Assembly: GCA_964017235.1 (NCBI GenBank)
Contig: OZ024934.1
Location: 79,264,706 to 79,328,705, forward strand
Direction of reading: 5' to 3'
DNA length: 64,000 nucleotides
From: Sabellastarte sp. h YS-2021
Taxonomy: Eukaryota; Annelida; Polychaeta; Sabellida; Sabellidae
The notes beneath the pieces were generated by a model. The model had not been told where the DNA came from. It did not search any database and was given only the letters and a program-made list of their open reading frames with translations. Position numbers and translations under genes: made by a program. The number at the start of each line of letters is the position of its first letter. Position 1 is the stretch's first letter. Positions 28,201 through 43,200 of the stretch are shown piece after piece.

Positions 28201-31200
28201 AAACCTGCTTACCACTAGGCCACTGAGGATCTGCCTAGAATAGAAAGTGAGATAATATTTTGGTTCCCATGGCTATCTGTGGCATCTTCTCTATATTGGT
28301 AAATGTGAAGAAGATAGGTTCTCTGTGGCCTAGTGATTGGCTAGTTTGGCATATAATCACACACTTTCACCTCTGTGTGGTTTTGACTTCCACAAGTGGC
28401 AGATACTGAGGACCTGTTCCAGTAAGATCCTGGCTGTTGAATGGGACATAAAATCCTTACTTTTAACTTTGGTGAGTGTGAAAAAGTATTTTGTTCCCCT
28501 TATACAGGTATGTGTGAAGATGGTTGCACTGACCTCGAAAATCCCATGAATGGCAAATTTTATGTGTGTGACTGTAATAGCTTGGAAGGGTATGAGCTTG
28601 GGCATGATAACTACAGTTGTATTGGTGAGTCAACATTGTCAAATGTAAACATATACCTCAAGGCTGAAGGGAAAATATCAGATATTTGTTAACTTATTCA
28701 CCAGTAGTACTATTTCAATATCATTTGACAACAATATTATTTGGTGAATATTAATTGCCTGTCAAATGCAAAAAAAACATTGAAAATAAACTATTATGCA
28801 TGGTTATGTTATTGCCATACTTCATTGAAAACTTTTCATATTTAAATGTAAACTTTGTATGCTTAGTAAATACATGGGTACAAACTTTTTCTACTTAAAA
28901 ATACATGTAATAGAACTGAACCTGATAATAGATGTGAAGTATCTAGATATTAAAGTGTTTGTCAAATTTCATATTTGTTTTAATTTTTTTTATGTCAATA
29001 AATATTGAAAGTTCATGTATGGTATTATCTAGCTATCATATCTGTGACCATGGGTTTGATTGAATCAAGGTAATTACAGGACATTTGAAAGGCCAATGAA
29101 TAATGACCTGTATCAATATAACACCAGGGCTGGGATTCACAAAAGGTCTTAAGTTTAGGCAATTTTTTTGCTAAGATAAATCTTAAAGTTATGACTTTTG
29201 TCTTAGCTAAGATTTCTCTTAAATTGGGATTCACAAAAAGTGCTTAGCAAAATCTTAGCTGAGACAAAATTTGTGCAAAAAGTCTTAACTATTTTGAATT
29301 CAAATTAACTAATCTTAGTAAAACAAAAATATTTTTCATCAATAAATACACCAAACATGCTCTTTAAAATTATAAAACAGATTTTTTACTTTTTCTTTGC
29401 AAAATTATGTAAAAATAGTGGTATTTGTGTTTTATTGTGAGTCAGCCATTTTTATGACAATATTTTTACCACAAGAAGGTAAAACGTGGAAATTTATAGG
29501 TAATTAAATGATGTAAATTTTTATTACAATCCACAGAAATTACTTTTATAGGAAGTATAGATCCCCATAGTATATATTTTGTTGGCTTAACAAAGGGTAA
29601 AATGTAAATACATGCAATGGAATATTTTAAAATTGTCTTAAGTCTGCCCTGCAGTGGTCTTAAAGTTATGACAAAATCTAAGACAAATTTTTGTCTAAGA
29701 CCTTTAGTGAATCCCATTTTGTCTAAGCAAAAAAAAAGTCTTAACTTTATGACAAAATTCTTGCACAGTTAAGACTTTTCTCTTAAAGTTATGACAATTT
29801 TTTGCTTAAGACCTTCTGTGAATCCCGGCCCAGATGTTCATAGGGATATTAAAATCTAGCCAGCACATTGAAAGGAAAATTAAAATACAGCATTTCTTAG
29901 TATCCAGATTTCTAAAATGCTAATCATGATCATCAAATATTAACAAAACCAAGCACTTAATTTCCACAAATGAGGTTCTAAGGCTCTGTGTAACATAAAC
30001 AATAGGATCTACATCTTCATTTTATGTTTAGTTTAATTAATCTGAACTCTGAAAGAATTATCTGTATGAACTTGCCTGTTTTATTCAGATACTAACGAGT
30101 GTGAAGCAGGTATAGATGACTGTAGCAGCTCTGAATATCTTAGTGCTGATGAATACCTGAATTCACCTATGCAACAGGTAATATTGTGACATAATCCAGG
30201 ACAAGTTTCAAGTGGTTGCAAAACATCATAAACTGTCTTGAACACCAATGTTTCTTGAAACATGTCTTCAAAGTCTGACACTATATTTCTTTGTTTTGAA
30301 AAGTGTATTCACCACCAATAGAACAGTATTTAGTTGTACTAAAAGAAATTCCAAGGTACCCGTTTCCCTAGACCAACCCAAAATAATTTTGTACCTAGTC
30401 AGTGCCTCTGTTATATCGATCCGTACTATGTCTGTGAACCAAAGAACTTTAAATTGGTCTTTGTATGTCATACTTACAGTCTGCCTCTATGCAGAGACTA
30501 AGCACTATAAAAGGCTACAGAGGTCCTCGGTGGCCTTGTGGTCAGCAAGTTTGGCATCTAATCACAGGTTGTCACCTCTGTGTGGGTTTGACTCCCACAT
30601 GTAACAAAACTGAGGACCTGTCGCAATATGACCCAGGCTGTTGAATGGGACGTAAAATCCAAACTTTGAACCTTTATAAAAGGCTACAATAGAATAGAAA
30701 GACATTTGAAGTTGCTAAAGCTCACACCTCAAGTTCATTGGAGAATTAATTGATGAACCATTCAATGAAAAGGCATACTAATGCCTCTGCTCCACCAAAG
30801 GATAAACCCCCGATTGGTCCTGCGACCCTTAATCCTTGAGAGTCTGTACAAAAAGCATGAATAATGGGTGGGGTAATGGAATCGGAATCCAGTTCTGCGA
30901 TTGTTCTCAGGAAGCCTCAGATCTCCTCAGAAACTCACAACCGTTCCCTGACTAAGAGGCGATTATTTTGATACGATTCAACACCGATCCTGTCAGGGAC
31001 ATACCGACTGGGTTTCAGACTGGTTTGAGACCTCCTCAAATTTCCTGGGACTAATAACAGATTTCCTCTGACAGCTATGGCCGATTTTTGTCTTTTTTCT
31101 TTTGCATGGGGAGTCAGGGATAAATCTGGGATTAAGTCCAAACCTCCTAGCATTAAAACTCAGCCGACCTGGCATTAAGAGTCCCAGAAGTCTCAGACAA

Positions 31201-34200
31201 CCTAAGATTGTGTAAATTTGGGTCTGAGGAGGCCTCAGGAAGTCTGAGACTGGAATATTTGTGGGTTGGGAAAAAAGAGGATCGGTTACAGTCATGAAAA
31301 TTATCAAACATGTTTGATTATTAAACAGACCCCAACAGATCCAAACAGACTCAAGCAGACTGTCTGGGACTCTACATTTTTAGAAACCGATTCCAAAAAC
31401 ACTTAATCAGGAGCCTTAGTCGGTTGGTGGAACAGGGGCATAAAGCAGAAAATTAAGATTTCAAATGCAGAATATTGTATGCTGGATGAAAATGTTTCTG
31501 GTACCATAGCAATCGACCACACTCGACTCTTTAGACAACTGGTATCATAGATAGATGATCAAATTTGTCTAAATTATAATTAAGAGTAGGTATAACTGTT
31601 TAAAGATATAAGCAATTGATCTTTAAAATTCACCACAGTATATCAATGTTGTTATGAGGAACCCACCATGTACCTCTTTGAATTATGTGACATTTTAATC
31701 AGACGGTGCATCTTTAATAGAATAGTGCATAATTTATCTTAAAATTTGTACATTTTTGTGACAATTTTCAACCATATTTTACGACAAAATTTTGGGTGAA
31801 TTGTGTTGTTGTTTAATGGTAGCTGTCTGAGGCCCCAGTGGAGAATTCTCACATGACAAATTTTCAATATTTAATTTTTTGCTCTTCTTTTTCATGTTTT
31901 ATATTCTATGTCAAGAGATATAAAGCCTGGTGTTTGAATACTGTTGGATCATATCGCTGTCACTGTCCACCAAGGTTTTACTATGATGAAGCAAATAAAT
32001 GGTGTGAAGGTAAAAAGCTTAGCATTCTGAAAAGGATCCATAGTTAATTCCACATTTCTTACTCTTACTATCTTTTTGGATGATTTAAAAATGGGTCAAT
32101 TGCTGTTCATTCAAATAAAATACAGTAACTCTTCTCTCATAAATGATTTCTATGAATTTAACTATCAGGTATTAAACTGACAGCTACTTTCTGCACACTA
32201 CAGAAACCAAAACATATTGTTCCCATTTATCTCCACTGGATAAAACTGCCCTTGGTGCAGATATTAAATAAAAATAAAAAGCAGCAATATAGGGCATCTA
32301 ATGTCACATAAGAGGCTCTTTATTGATAAGGGAACATTAAATTTAGAAATTTATAAGTTTTAACATATGTAACTATCCAAAATTATTTCTACACAAACAC
32401 TATCCAAAATGGTTTAAATGTATAGGTTTAAATGTATAGTTTGTATATTTTAGTTTATTGTTCAGTTAATAAGTGAAATAAATATAGTTCTTACCCCACA
32501 TGTTGGGGTATTATTTTCACCCATGGTGCCCGGATCGACGGGGGAGGGCGGGCTTTCAACAAGAAAAAGTTTGTCTGGGCTGTATCTCAGAAACCGTAAG
32601 GTGTACGAAATTGATACGTGGTAGGGACATTGGTTAGAGGGTGTAGGTATGTAACGTCATGAAATGACTTTGATTTGACCTTTAACCTTGCCATAGTGAT
32701 CTTGAGTTTGCAATCTTGTCCGGGCTATATCTCGGAAACTGTAAGGTGTAGGAAGTTGATACTTGGTAGAGACATTACTTTCTGGGTTGTTGGTGTGCAA
32801 CATCATTGTGTGACCTTGATTTGGTCAAGACCTTGCTGTAGTGACCTTGACCTATAAACTCTTGTCTGGGCTATACCTTCGAAACCGTAAGGTGTAGAAA
32901 GTTGATACTGGGTAGGGACATTGGGTGGGGCTTGTAGGTGTGCAACGTCATGGTGTGACCTTGATTTGATCTTTGACCTTGCCGTAGTGACCTTGACCTA
33001 TAAAATCTTATCTGGGTTATATCTGGGCAAGTGTAGAAAGTTAATACTTGGTAGAGACATTGGTTAGGGGTTGTAGGTGTGCAATTTCATGGTGTGATCT
33101 TGATTTGACCTTGCTGTAGTGACCTTGACCTATAAAATCTTGTCCTGACTATATCTGAGAAAACATAAGGTATAGGAAGTTGATATTTGTTAGGGACATT
33201 GGTGAGGGGGTGTAAGTGTGCAATGTCATGGTATGATCTTGATTTGACCTTTGACCTTGCCATAGTGACCTTGACCTATAATGTCTTGTCCAGGCCATAT
33301 CTTGGCAACTGTAAGGTGTAGGCAGTTAATACTTGGTAGGCACATTGGTGCGAGTTTATAGGTGTGCAGCGTCATAGTGTGACCTTGATTTGACCATTGA
33401 TCTTACTGTTGTGACCTTGACCTTTAAAATTTCCGGGCAATTTCTCTGAAACTGTAAGGTGTAGGAAGTTGATAGTTGGTAAAGACATTGCTTAGGGGTT
33501 GTAGGTGTGCATCACACTTTTTAGTTTACTGATTAATGCTGTCATCTTGCTATTGAATTGTCTTCAGGTTGTTTTAATACTTTTTCTTTGCATACATTTT
33601 CTTTCTCTTAGATGAAAGTATCTTGATCTTTGTACTCTTTCAGTACTTCTAAATCTCATGGTGTTGAAAACTACGGGCATCTCTGATGCTATTTTTAAAA
33701 TCATGCTTTCATTCCAACCCTTAGATTTATAGAGCAGCTTGTAGTAAAATAGTATTTGCAAGTATTTGAAAAGTACTTAAAGTATTTGAAAAACTTGAAA
33801 TACTTTTTTCAAAATTTATTTGAAAGATTAGTATTAGTTATATTTGTATTTTAACATTTTTAAAAGTATTTATATTTGTATTCAAATACATTTTCATGTA
33901 TTTGACCCCATCCATGTCTGATTGACATATATCAACACATAGGACATAGAAATCAAGCCATATTTGACTTCAGAGGTAAGAGGCAAATGTGTTACCTACT
34001 ACACCTGTGCTCTTTTTTCCAATACATCTTCTTAAAAATTTTATTTATTTAGATATTGATGAATGTACTTCACCAGCAAGGATTCACGAATGTGAAGATC
34101 TGTGTTTTAACCTTTATGGATCCTATAAGTGTGGATGTCAAACTGGTAAGTCTATGCCATGTTTTGATGATGTAATGGATAAAGCAACCTTTATGTATTC

Positions 34201-37200
34201 TCATAGGAAACTATAGTTGACTATTGATTAAAAAGTTGCTTAATGGGTGTTTAAATTGGCACCACAGATGAAAATACAGATTAGGACTTGACATACACTA
34301 GTTCATGGTTATATTTGAACTTGGGCAATATTTTTAAAAGTTACAGTAATGTTGCTTGCAGCACACATTCTATATGTATCTTCTGCATTGTTGTATTTCA
34401 GGGTACACGCTATCTACAAATAACCATTCTTGCATTGATATTGATGAATGTTCCATGGATGCTTCCACCTGTAATGCTGCTGGTCTGGATTTCCCTGTTG
34501 TAGTGAATGGTTTCTGCCAAAATGAAATTGGAAGTTATAACTGTTACTGTGAGACAGGTATTTATTTTTCATATGGACAATGGATCAGTAAATAGGCTTT
34601 GTACGGCATAATTTCTCATTTATTATGATGTAAAATGGCATTAGAAGTATCTGTCCTTAAAAACATCAATGCTAGAGGCTTTGATACCACAGGAGTACAA
34701 CAGTCGCAACAGTTCTTCTTTTGAAATGAATGTTCATCAATAATTTTGTTGAACGTCCTTTCTTGCTGATAAATTTGACAGGACACTATATATTAAAGTA
34801 TGCAAAATACAGAAAAGAGTTGAATCTATCACACAACTTCAGGAGCCAATAGAATGAAGCTTCACTGAACAAGAAATATAAGAAATTAACAGTTGTAACT
34901 TTGATACTTTTTATCAGAAATGGTCAGTATGGAGGGAGATTTTGCTGAAATTTTAATAAAACATGTTGCACTAAGTAAAAAGAACAAAACAGCAAAAAAA
35001 ATTGGGCAATCATTTTTTCAGTATGCAACATTCTGTTTTGCATGATCAAATTTTTTATGATGCATATAATGTAGTTTAGTGGTAAGTTTTATAATTTGGC
35101 TGGGAATGTTGGGAAAATGGTAGTTAAATCTTCCTTGATTTTGTGAAAATGTAAAAGGGGAAATGGAAACTATCGGTAATAATACAATTGTACACAAATG
35201 ACAAATTGAAACAATCAAAACCTAAATACACTGCAAAAAGCAGCTCACCTGTTAGAATTAAAGATCTTTAAGGCATGTTCATGTACACCCTTTCATTTTC
35301 TGAACAGGGTGGAGAATGGGAGTGTTCTTGAATAAGTTCTACAAGCTGTTTACTCAGTACACAATCTTAATGCAGTGTAAAGATGGCTTTTCCTCACATC
35401 TTTACGGTAATTAGGTTACTACTATTTTCTGCCAACTTGCTTTCAAATCCAGACATATTAATCATAGACAGCACACACGCTAAAAGCTGGCACACCTAAG
35501 CCTCAAACTTAACGAATAACCTAATTGGACAAACACCCTCAGTGAATTCATTAATATAAAAGGTGACAAAGCAGCAGTTACATATAGGCCCCAATGTGTA
35601 TATAAACAGCAACCCTATTATTAAATACAGTGATGACAGTCAGTGAAATAGTCTGAGCCTTATTTTGTTGACCGTCGGTCAAATCAGCCATGCTCTTTTT
35701 TACCGATTGTCGGTAAAATAGCCACAGTGTAAAATGATATATTGTAATTCCTTGAATCTAAAAGAACTGTGTACCTTAAATTGCGAGATAATATGCAATG
35801 CATAAAACTATGTGGGCAGGCAAAAATTTCTTGGATGAAATATGTGAAGGACCATATAAATCAGAATGTTTTAGGGGCGGCTCTGAGTCACAGTGGAAAA
35901 GCCTGTATCTATGATTATAATGATCTTTAATAACATAATTTCATTTCCTGGTTTTTACTGCTCAGCCAGTGAAGTTTATCACTAAGTCTTGCATTTTGGG
36001 AGTAATATATAAGTAACTTGCATTGTGAACTTTCACTAATTTAAAAGGACTATATATTACTGCCTTTGGCACTTTATTCCATTATTCTTTACTCAAACGT
36101 AAATACAATACTTCATTAAGACAATTAACCCCGTGACAGCCTCATCTGTAGACTAGCAGTATAGTGTATTCTCCAGTTCATTGTCTGTCGGCTAGCAGTC
36201 AAAGCTCCTGTATGGTTATTTTTATGTTCCTTCAGTGCTGTGTAATTGAAACTCTTAGTATATACTTGAATGTATTTGTTTTAATTTAATACATTATGAT
36301 GCAATCATGTTTATGAATGACTAGGAACACTTTTGGTAACTTTTTAGGTCTTTACAAAACTCTTGAAAATTCCTGTTATACACTTTGTACACTTGAATAG
36401 TATTCCATTGGTGTTGAAGCTTTTAAGGACAGTTGAATTTCATTGGATGATGAACTGCATTAGCCAGTATCCAATTGAATCAAATACAGAAACTTCACTA
36501 CATCTCTACTGATTGAAACACCGATCACAATTACTCATATTTTAGTGCAGAAAATTGTCACATTGGTAATTTTGGTTGACTTGATACTGTAAAACTACCT
36601 GTTTGGATTTGACCAATATGAAAAGGACTTATTTGAAATACAGAATGGTATCGAATATGTATTGTAGTTATATGGTTTAGTTATGTGAAGTTATGGCGTT
36701 ACTTAATAATGTTGTTCTCAATAACATTCCAACACTGTGTATGGTAAACACTTAGGTTTCCAGTGGGGAGATTTCTTGGATTCCTGACTTAAGAAACTAT
36801 GCAACTTTTTGGTGAACTGACTTGAAATCTTGAATCTGTTTAACTTATTTTAGGTTACACTTGGATAGAGGATGGTTGTTATGATGTCAATGAATGTGCA
36901 GAAGAAAACCCATGTGAAGACCATTGTGAAAATAGGCATGTTATAAGTAGCTGAACCACTTTCAGTAAAGTTAGGCTTGCACCTAGTAGAGTTTTTATTT
37001 GTGTCCATCATCGACTTAACTGAATATTCCTCATTTTTTTCCTTGAATCTGAAGCTAAGTAAATAGAGTAAGAAATGTGATATTTGCCACAGTATGTGAA
37101 ATTTGTCAATGAGAATATTTGATCTCTGTTAAACAGAAAACCCTCTTAAGAATTATTAAATATGCAGTCCTCAGAGGGACTTGTCAATCAAAACTTACTG

Positions 37201-40200
37201 TTATATCCTCACGTATATCAGTTCTATTAATACCTGGGCTTCCGGGGATTCCCCTTTAGCTCAGCTGGTTAAAGAGGTAGACTTATGTTTATATCTGTGT
37301 GTAATCAGAAGGCTGTGAGTTTGAGACACAGCAGAACCAATCAGTAATTTCTCCCTTCTCACTACACTTACCCTGTCATTTGGAATTCCTGGGCTGGCAT
37401 TCATGAAAAATCTTATACTTATTATCAGTCTCAAACTCAATCCTACATGTTATTATTTCGTATAAACTCAAATATAGGGTTTAAACCCAAAATTACCAAC
37501 ATGTCCCATAATTTAGGTTAATAATGCAAAAATAATATATAATTGGAACACTTTGATAAGAAAATACAGATTTTATTGTCGATCAATACTTCCACTTTGA
37601 AGATCAAGAAATTTCTCTTTATATCAAGCATAAAGGTGTGAAGAGAAGATGGAGTTAAAAGATGTTTTAAATTCCAAATCTTTCTTTCAATAAATACAGT
37701 ACAGTAACCTTACATTTGTTATATATTGCAGAATTGTGTTTCATGATCTATCATGAATTTAATATAATTATACTTTATATTGTAAGCATGTTTCTTTCAG
37801 ATATAGTGTGCATTATTTTGTCTTGATTATATATTCACATTTTTGTACTTCTATTTCAAGGTATTACTTAGATATGGGGATGTTGTACGAGTGTTTTTGT
37901 ACTGATCTAGGCTACATGATATCGAATGACTCAAGCACTTGTATAGGTCAGTATTGTTGTTCTTGTTTAGAAAACAAGATATCTAATGATATAACATAGT
38001 TATTACCCCACGAACAGTCCGTAAGAGCTGTCAGGGTATTGTTTTCACCCATGGTGTTCGAATGGGTGGTTGGGCAGTCAGGCAGGCAGGCGGAGGGAAA
38101 AAGTTTGTCTCGGCTGTATCTTAGAAACCATAAAGTCTATGGAAGTTGATACATTGGGACATTGGTTAGGGGTTGTAGATGTTCAACATCATGGTCTGAC
38201 CTTGATTTGACCTTTGACCTTGCCGTAGTACCTTGAGTTTGAAAATCTTGTCCGGACTATATCTCATAAACCATAAGGTGTAGGAAGTTGATACTTGGTA
38301 GGGACATTTATTGGGGAATGTAGGTGTGCAACGTCATGGTGTCACCTTGATTTGACCTTGCCGTAGTGACCTTGACCTATAAAATCTTGTCCAGGCTATA
38401 TTTCATAAACTGTAAGGTGTAGGAAATTGATACTTGGTAGGGAAAATGGTTGGGGGTTGTAGGTGTACGTCATGGTGTGACCTTGATTTGACCTTTGATC
38501 TTGCCGTTGTCACCTTGATCTATAAAATCTTGTCCAAGCTATATCTCAGAAACCGTAAGGTGTAGGAAGTTGATACTTGGTACTAGGGACATTGGATAGT
38601 TGTTGTTGGTGTGGCCAATCGTGGTGTGACCTTGCTATAGTGACCTTGACCAATAAAATCTTATCCAGGCTATATCTTAGAAACCATAAGGTGTAGGAAG
38701 TTGTTACTTGGTAGGAACATTGGCTAGGGGTTATAGGTGTGCAACGTCATGGTGTGACCTTTATTTGACCTTACCATACTGACCTTGACCTATAGTGTCT
38801 TGTCCAGGCCATATCTTGGCAACTGTAAGGTGTAGGATGTTGATACATGGTAGGGACATTGGTTGGGAGTTGTAGGCGTGCAACATCATAGTGTGATCTT
38901 GATTTGACCTTTGATCTTGCCGTAGTGACCTTGCCCTATAAAATCTTGTCTGAGCTATTTCTTGGTTACTGTAAGCTGTAAACAAGGTTGGCACTTGGTA
39001 GGGACATTGGTTAGGGGTTGTAGGTGTGCATCATCGTGTGACTTTCAAGTTTGTCTCTGCCAAAGTGTGTTCACCTGCCACATTTGAGACATGTTTCTCT
39101 TATGAAAAAGATATGTTGATTGCTCCAACTTATTATTATGTACTTTTCTATAATTGTGCTATTTCCATTGACAGCTATTCTCCAATTAATAAATTTTACA
39201 GCTTCATAGTTTTTAGTTTACTGATTAATGCTGTCATCTTGCTATTGGATTGTCTTGTTTTAATACTTTAGCTTTACATACATTTTTTTCTGTTGGATAT
39301 TATTTTCTTAAACATTATTTGGACCTTTATATAACTGACACTACTCTGAAAGTATCCCGATCTTTCTACTGTAGCAGTTTTACTACTTCTATATCTCATG
39401 TGCTGAAATTAAACAGGACTGAGCTTGGTCAGTACTTGAATGGGTGACCATCTGAGTTCTGGGTCAGGTTTGAGCGGATTCGTAGTGACTCGGATGATCA
39501 CTTAAATGGCTGACCCATCCTGATAAAACTGAAACAAGGTACTGCAGGCACAATATTCAAGAAATCAATGTTGATGCTGTCGTTCTAGGTAAACAGTGAC
39601 TTTCTAGTTTTGTTTTTGTATCAAGATGTGGATGAATGTGAAGAAGGTGAGAACATATGTACTTTAGATGTGAATGCTACTTGTATCAACAGTATAGGAT
39701 CTTACCACTGCCTGTAAGTTGGTCTTTAAATTTAGCTTTGCTAAAACTAAAAATAAGAGTACTCAGAGAGCACACACCTCCTCCAAGAAATGCACAGTTT
39801 ATATCAGAACCTTATCTCTCTTTTCCAAAGCCAGACAGTTCAGTAATAAGTAAATAGGAAAATCTGGATCTTTGATATTTTTTTGGTATCCAGGCACTGA
39901 TCCAGACCAGTCTCAAAATTTAATGGGATCTAAGTTGGACCAAGACCCATCTTTTGTTTTTTCATAAAGATCCATCCAGTAGTATTTGTGTAATCCTGCT
40001 AACAAATAAACAGACAAGCAAATGGTTATGAATTTAATATCTCTTTGCCAGAGGTAATAACAAATGACAAAGTCATTGCCAGGGTGTCTGAACATTGGAT
40101 TTCTTTGTGTATTCAACAATCAATAGGGTTTATTTAATGTCTCTAAAAATTATATGACACATTTCAATTCTCCCATTATATACCTTATTTCCATTTAATA

Positions 40201-43200
40201 ATGAATTACCTCTTCTATTTTATGAGCCTTTTATTATCCAAATAAAATCTTCTCCAAATGTATGTTGACAGTAGATGCCCTTATATTTCATGTATTTACA
40301 GAAACAATGAAACTTTAAGTGATTAACAGGACATATAAATTCTTCATAACTTTAGACTATTTGCTATGTCTGACTTTTTGTAATTGACCGTAATTGAGAA
40401 CTTGCAATATAAACATGATTGATTGGCTAGGCTTCAGCACCATATATTTTAAATTAAATTCTAAATTCTTTATAACCTTCCAAATGAATCTTCTCCAGCG
40501 TATGCTGACAGTAGATGTTCTATATTATTTGCAGAAGCAATGAAACCTAAAGTAATTAACAGTACTTATAAATTCTTCATAACTTTAGACTATTTGCTAT
40601 GTCTGACTTGTTGTACCTGACCTTAATTAAGAACTTGCAGTATAAACATGATTGATTGGCTAGGCTTCAGCACCATATATTTTATCCATTTTTGAAACGC
40701 AAAGTAACTTCATTAACTCATTACCCTTGATTATCAATTTTTATTCCCATATCTTTAAATATCCATAAATAGCTGCAATGATGGTTACCAGTGGGTAAAT
40801 GCATCACAACACTGTGAGGATACAGATGAGTGTGCAATAAACAATGCACACTGTACAGACAATTGCACAAACACCATTGGCAGTTATGAATGCAGTTGTT
40901 ATGTAGGTAAGTTTTACTTAATTCTAGAGTTCATGTGATTGCTCTGATATTGTTTCTTTTTTCGAAATTTTAACACAGTTAATTCCTGTGAGGTATTCTT
41001 CTTGCAGCATCCCTGATAAAAGACCAAGAATGCACATTAAGAACCAGAGCAATTCAATGGGTTTTTCTGCTTTTATATCTTTATCTATAATAATGGGTCA
41101 TTACTTTTTATTAATAAGAAGGTTGAGATTTTTTTTCTAAAAATTTGATGATGTTGTTATGCCACTTTTATGATGATTACCTCTCTGTATGTTATTGTAC
41201 AGGTTTTGAGCTGACCAATAATGGTCAAACCTGTGAAGACATGGATGAATGTGCCCAGGGTTTAGACTCCTGTTCTGACATCTGCGAAAATACACAGGGG
41301 AGCTTTTTATGCAGTTGCCATGAAGGAAGAGTACTCACACAGGATGCTGTCTCTTGTGTGGGTGAGTTATAGGGCTGTTCCATTGTGATGATCCAGTCAT
41401 AAACCTACCTCCCAACTGGAAATAATAAACCATCCATGATCGATGGGTGATATTTTAGGATAGGTTTTGGGTATTATCCGATAAGACCATTGGGATCAAC
41501 TTCAGATGAAAAAGAATGCTTTTTGAATCTTAAGATAGGTTTAAGATTGGTTTTGCGATGGGTTCACAAATGTAAGATCTAATATGGAACACCCACCAAA
41601 CATTCTGATTGGTACAAAACTCCTGCTCAAAAAATACTTTCGAATGGTATACTAACATTCTGATTTGGTTTACAAATGTAACAAAAAGCTACCTTCAAGA
41701 TTGTAACTCAATCTTGTAAGTCGATCACCTATTACAGTCACTACATGCAGATACTCTTTTTGTGGCATCAAATCCAGAACATAAATAGTTCAGGTATTAT
41801 TATATCCACTGGCGCTGCTGCTGCACATTTGCCCTCTTGCCATGAATTTCCAGTCAGGGCAAGTGGACTTGTGCTCCACTGGCCCATATGGAAAGTAACT
41901 AAATTTGGCTAAAATATTACTTAATCCATTTCTTTCCTTTTTAAAAATATTTTCAGTCTTGTCTGAATGTTATTGAAGTCAGATAACTTATTTGATTTGA
42001 TCACAGCTATTATCATTTCATTGTAGTTAAACTTTTGTCTTGTAATTGTGGCATTCCCAGGACAATGCTTAATAACCTATTTAACAACAAAGTATGGGCT
42101 AGTAGATTTTATGAAAGGGCAATGGAATTTGAATGCCACTTGCCCTACCAGCAGGTCTTAAAAAAAGTTAGTATCCAGCCCTGGGTTATCCTACGAGAAT
42201 TTTTGTAAGTGGAACTTAGATATTAGTGGAATTATTTTTTAGGGCTGATATTCACAAAAAAATATCCAACAAAAACTCACCGTCCCAAAACCCAAACTCT
42301 TTTTTGTTAAATTGCCTTTGTTTGTTTTTTTAAGCGTGAGCCTCAAAAGAGTTCGCGCTTCTACAGGTCACTTCTTTTTTTGTCTCTGGACTTTCATCAA
42401 TTGTGGAGCAGCGTGATGAGTATTTGTCTGCTCACTGAAGTTAAGCGGCAATGGGCTATGTTAGTACTTGGATGGGTGACCGTCTGAGTTCTAGACCAGC
42501 TATGGGATGTGTCTCAGTTGGAATTTCCTTTGTGTCCCCAGACTTTCGTAAATTCTAGTGCACTACTCGTGTCTCTGATGGCTTTGTGCTCATGCTAGGG
42601 GATCAAAACACCTTTTGGCCTTGTTTATTCTACAACTCAGTTCTACATAAGTATAAGCTCAAATTCAGTATTCTCAAGTAAAGTCTTCACCTAAGTAAGG
42701 TATACTCAAGCTCAAATTAATGCAAACATAATCTCAAACATTTAAGACCCATTTCATGCAAACTTACATACAATCCTTAAATAAAGGTATGTCATAACTA
42801 ATTTTTGAGCCTGAGTTTAAGTGTATACTTACTTGAGAATAGGCATTTTATTTAAGTTTATTTTAAACTCAAATCTCAACTCAAATTTAAGATTTAAACT
42901 CTAAATTCTAGGGATTATATTTGAGTTCAAAATTTTTTAAATACCAACCCTGGTCCTTTCACCTTACAACAGGATTCCACTGTACAATAAGAAAACTCCC
43001 CAAATGACACGATTAGACAAAATAAGGATATATCATGAATGATAATGATAATATTATACGAGTGTGTAGCATGAGCATTAGATTGTACATCTTCATGAGT
43101 GATTATTTTTTGTATATGTCTAGTAAGGAATGTTTTACTTTGATTCATTATCCACCATTTTGTGTGAAAAAGAAGTAAAATTAGTCCTTATACACAGAAA

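Noticed and set aside
37253..37345. tRNA gene
   Set aside because: A- and B-box-like words exist, but the acceptor stem, spacing and loops do not fit a cloverleaf, so it is a SINE remnant.
38041..39030. CRISPR-like array from regularly spaced repeats
   Set aside because: Units of about 146 bp are contiguous tandem repeats without spacers, in a eukaryotic intron.
42395..42505. 5S rRNA gene
   Set aside because: Only the internal control region is similar; the 5' third and 3' end of 5S are absent.
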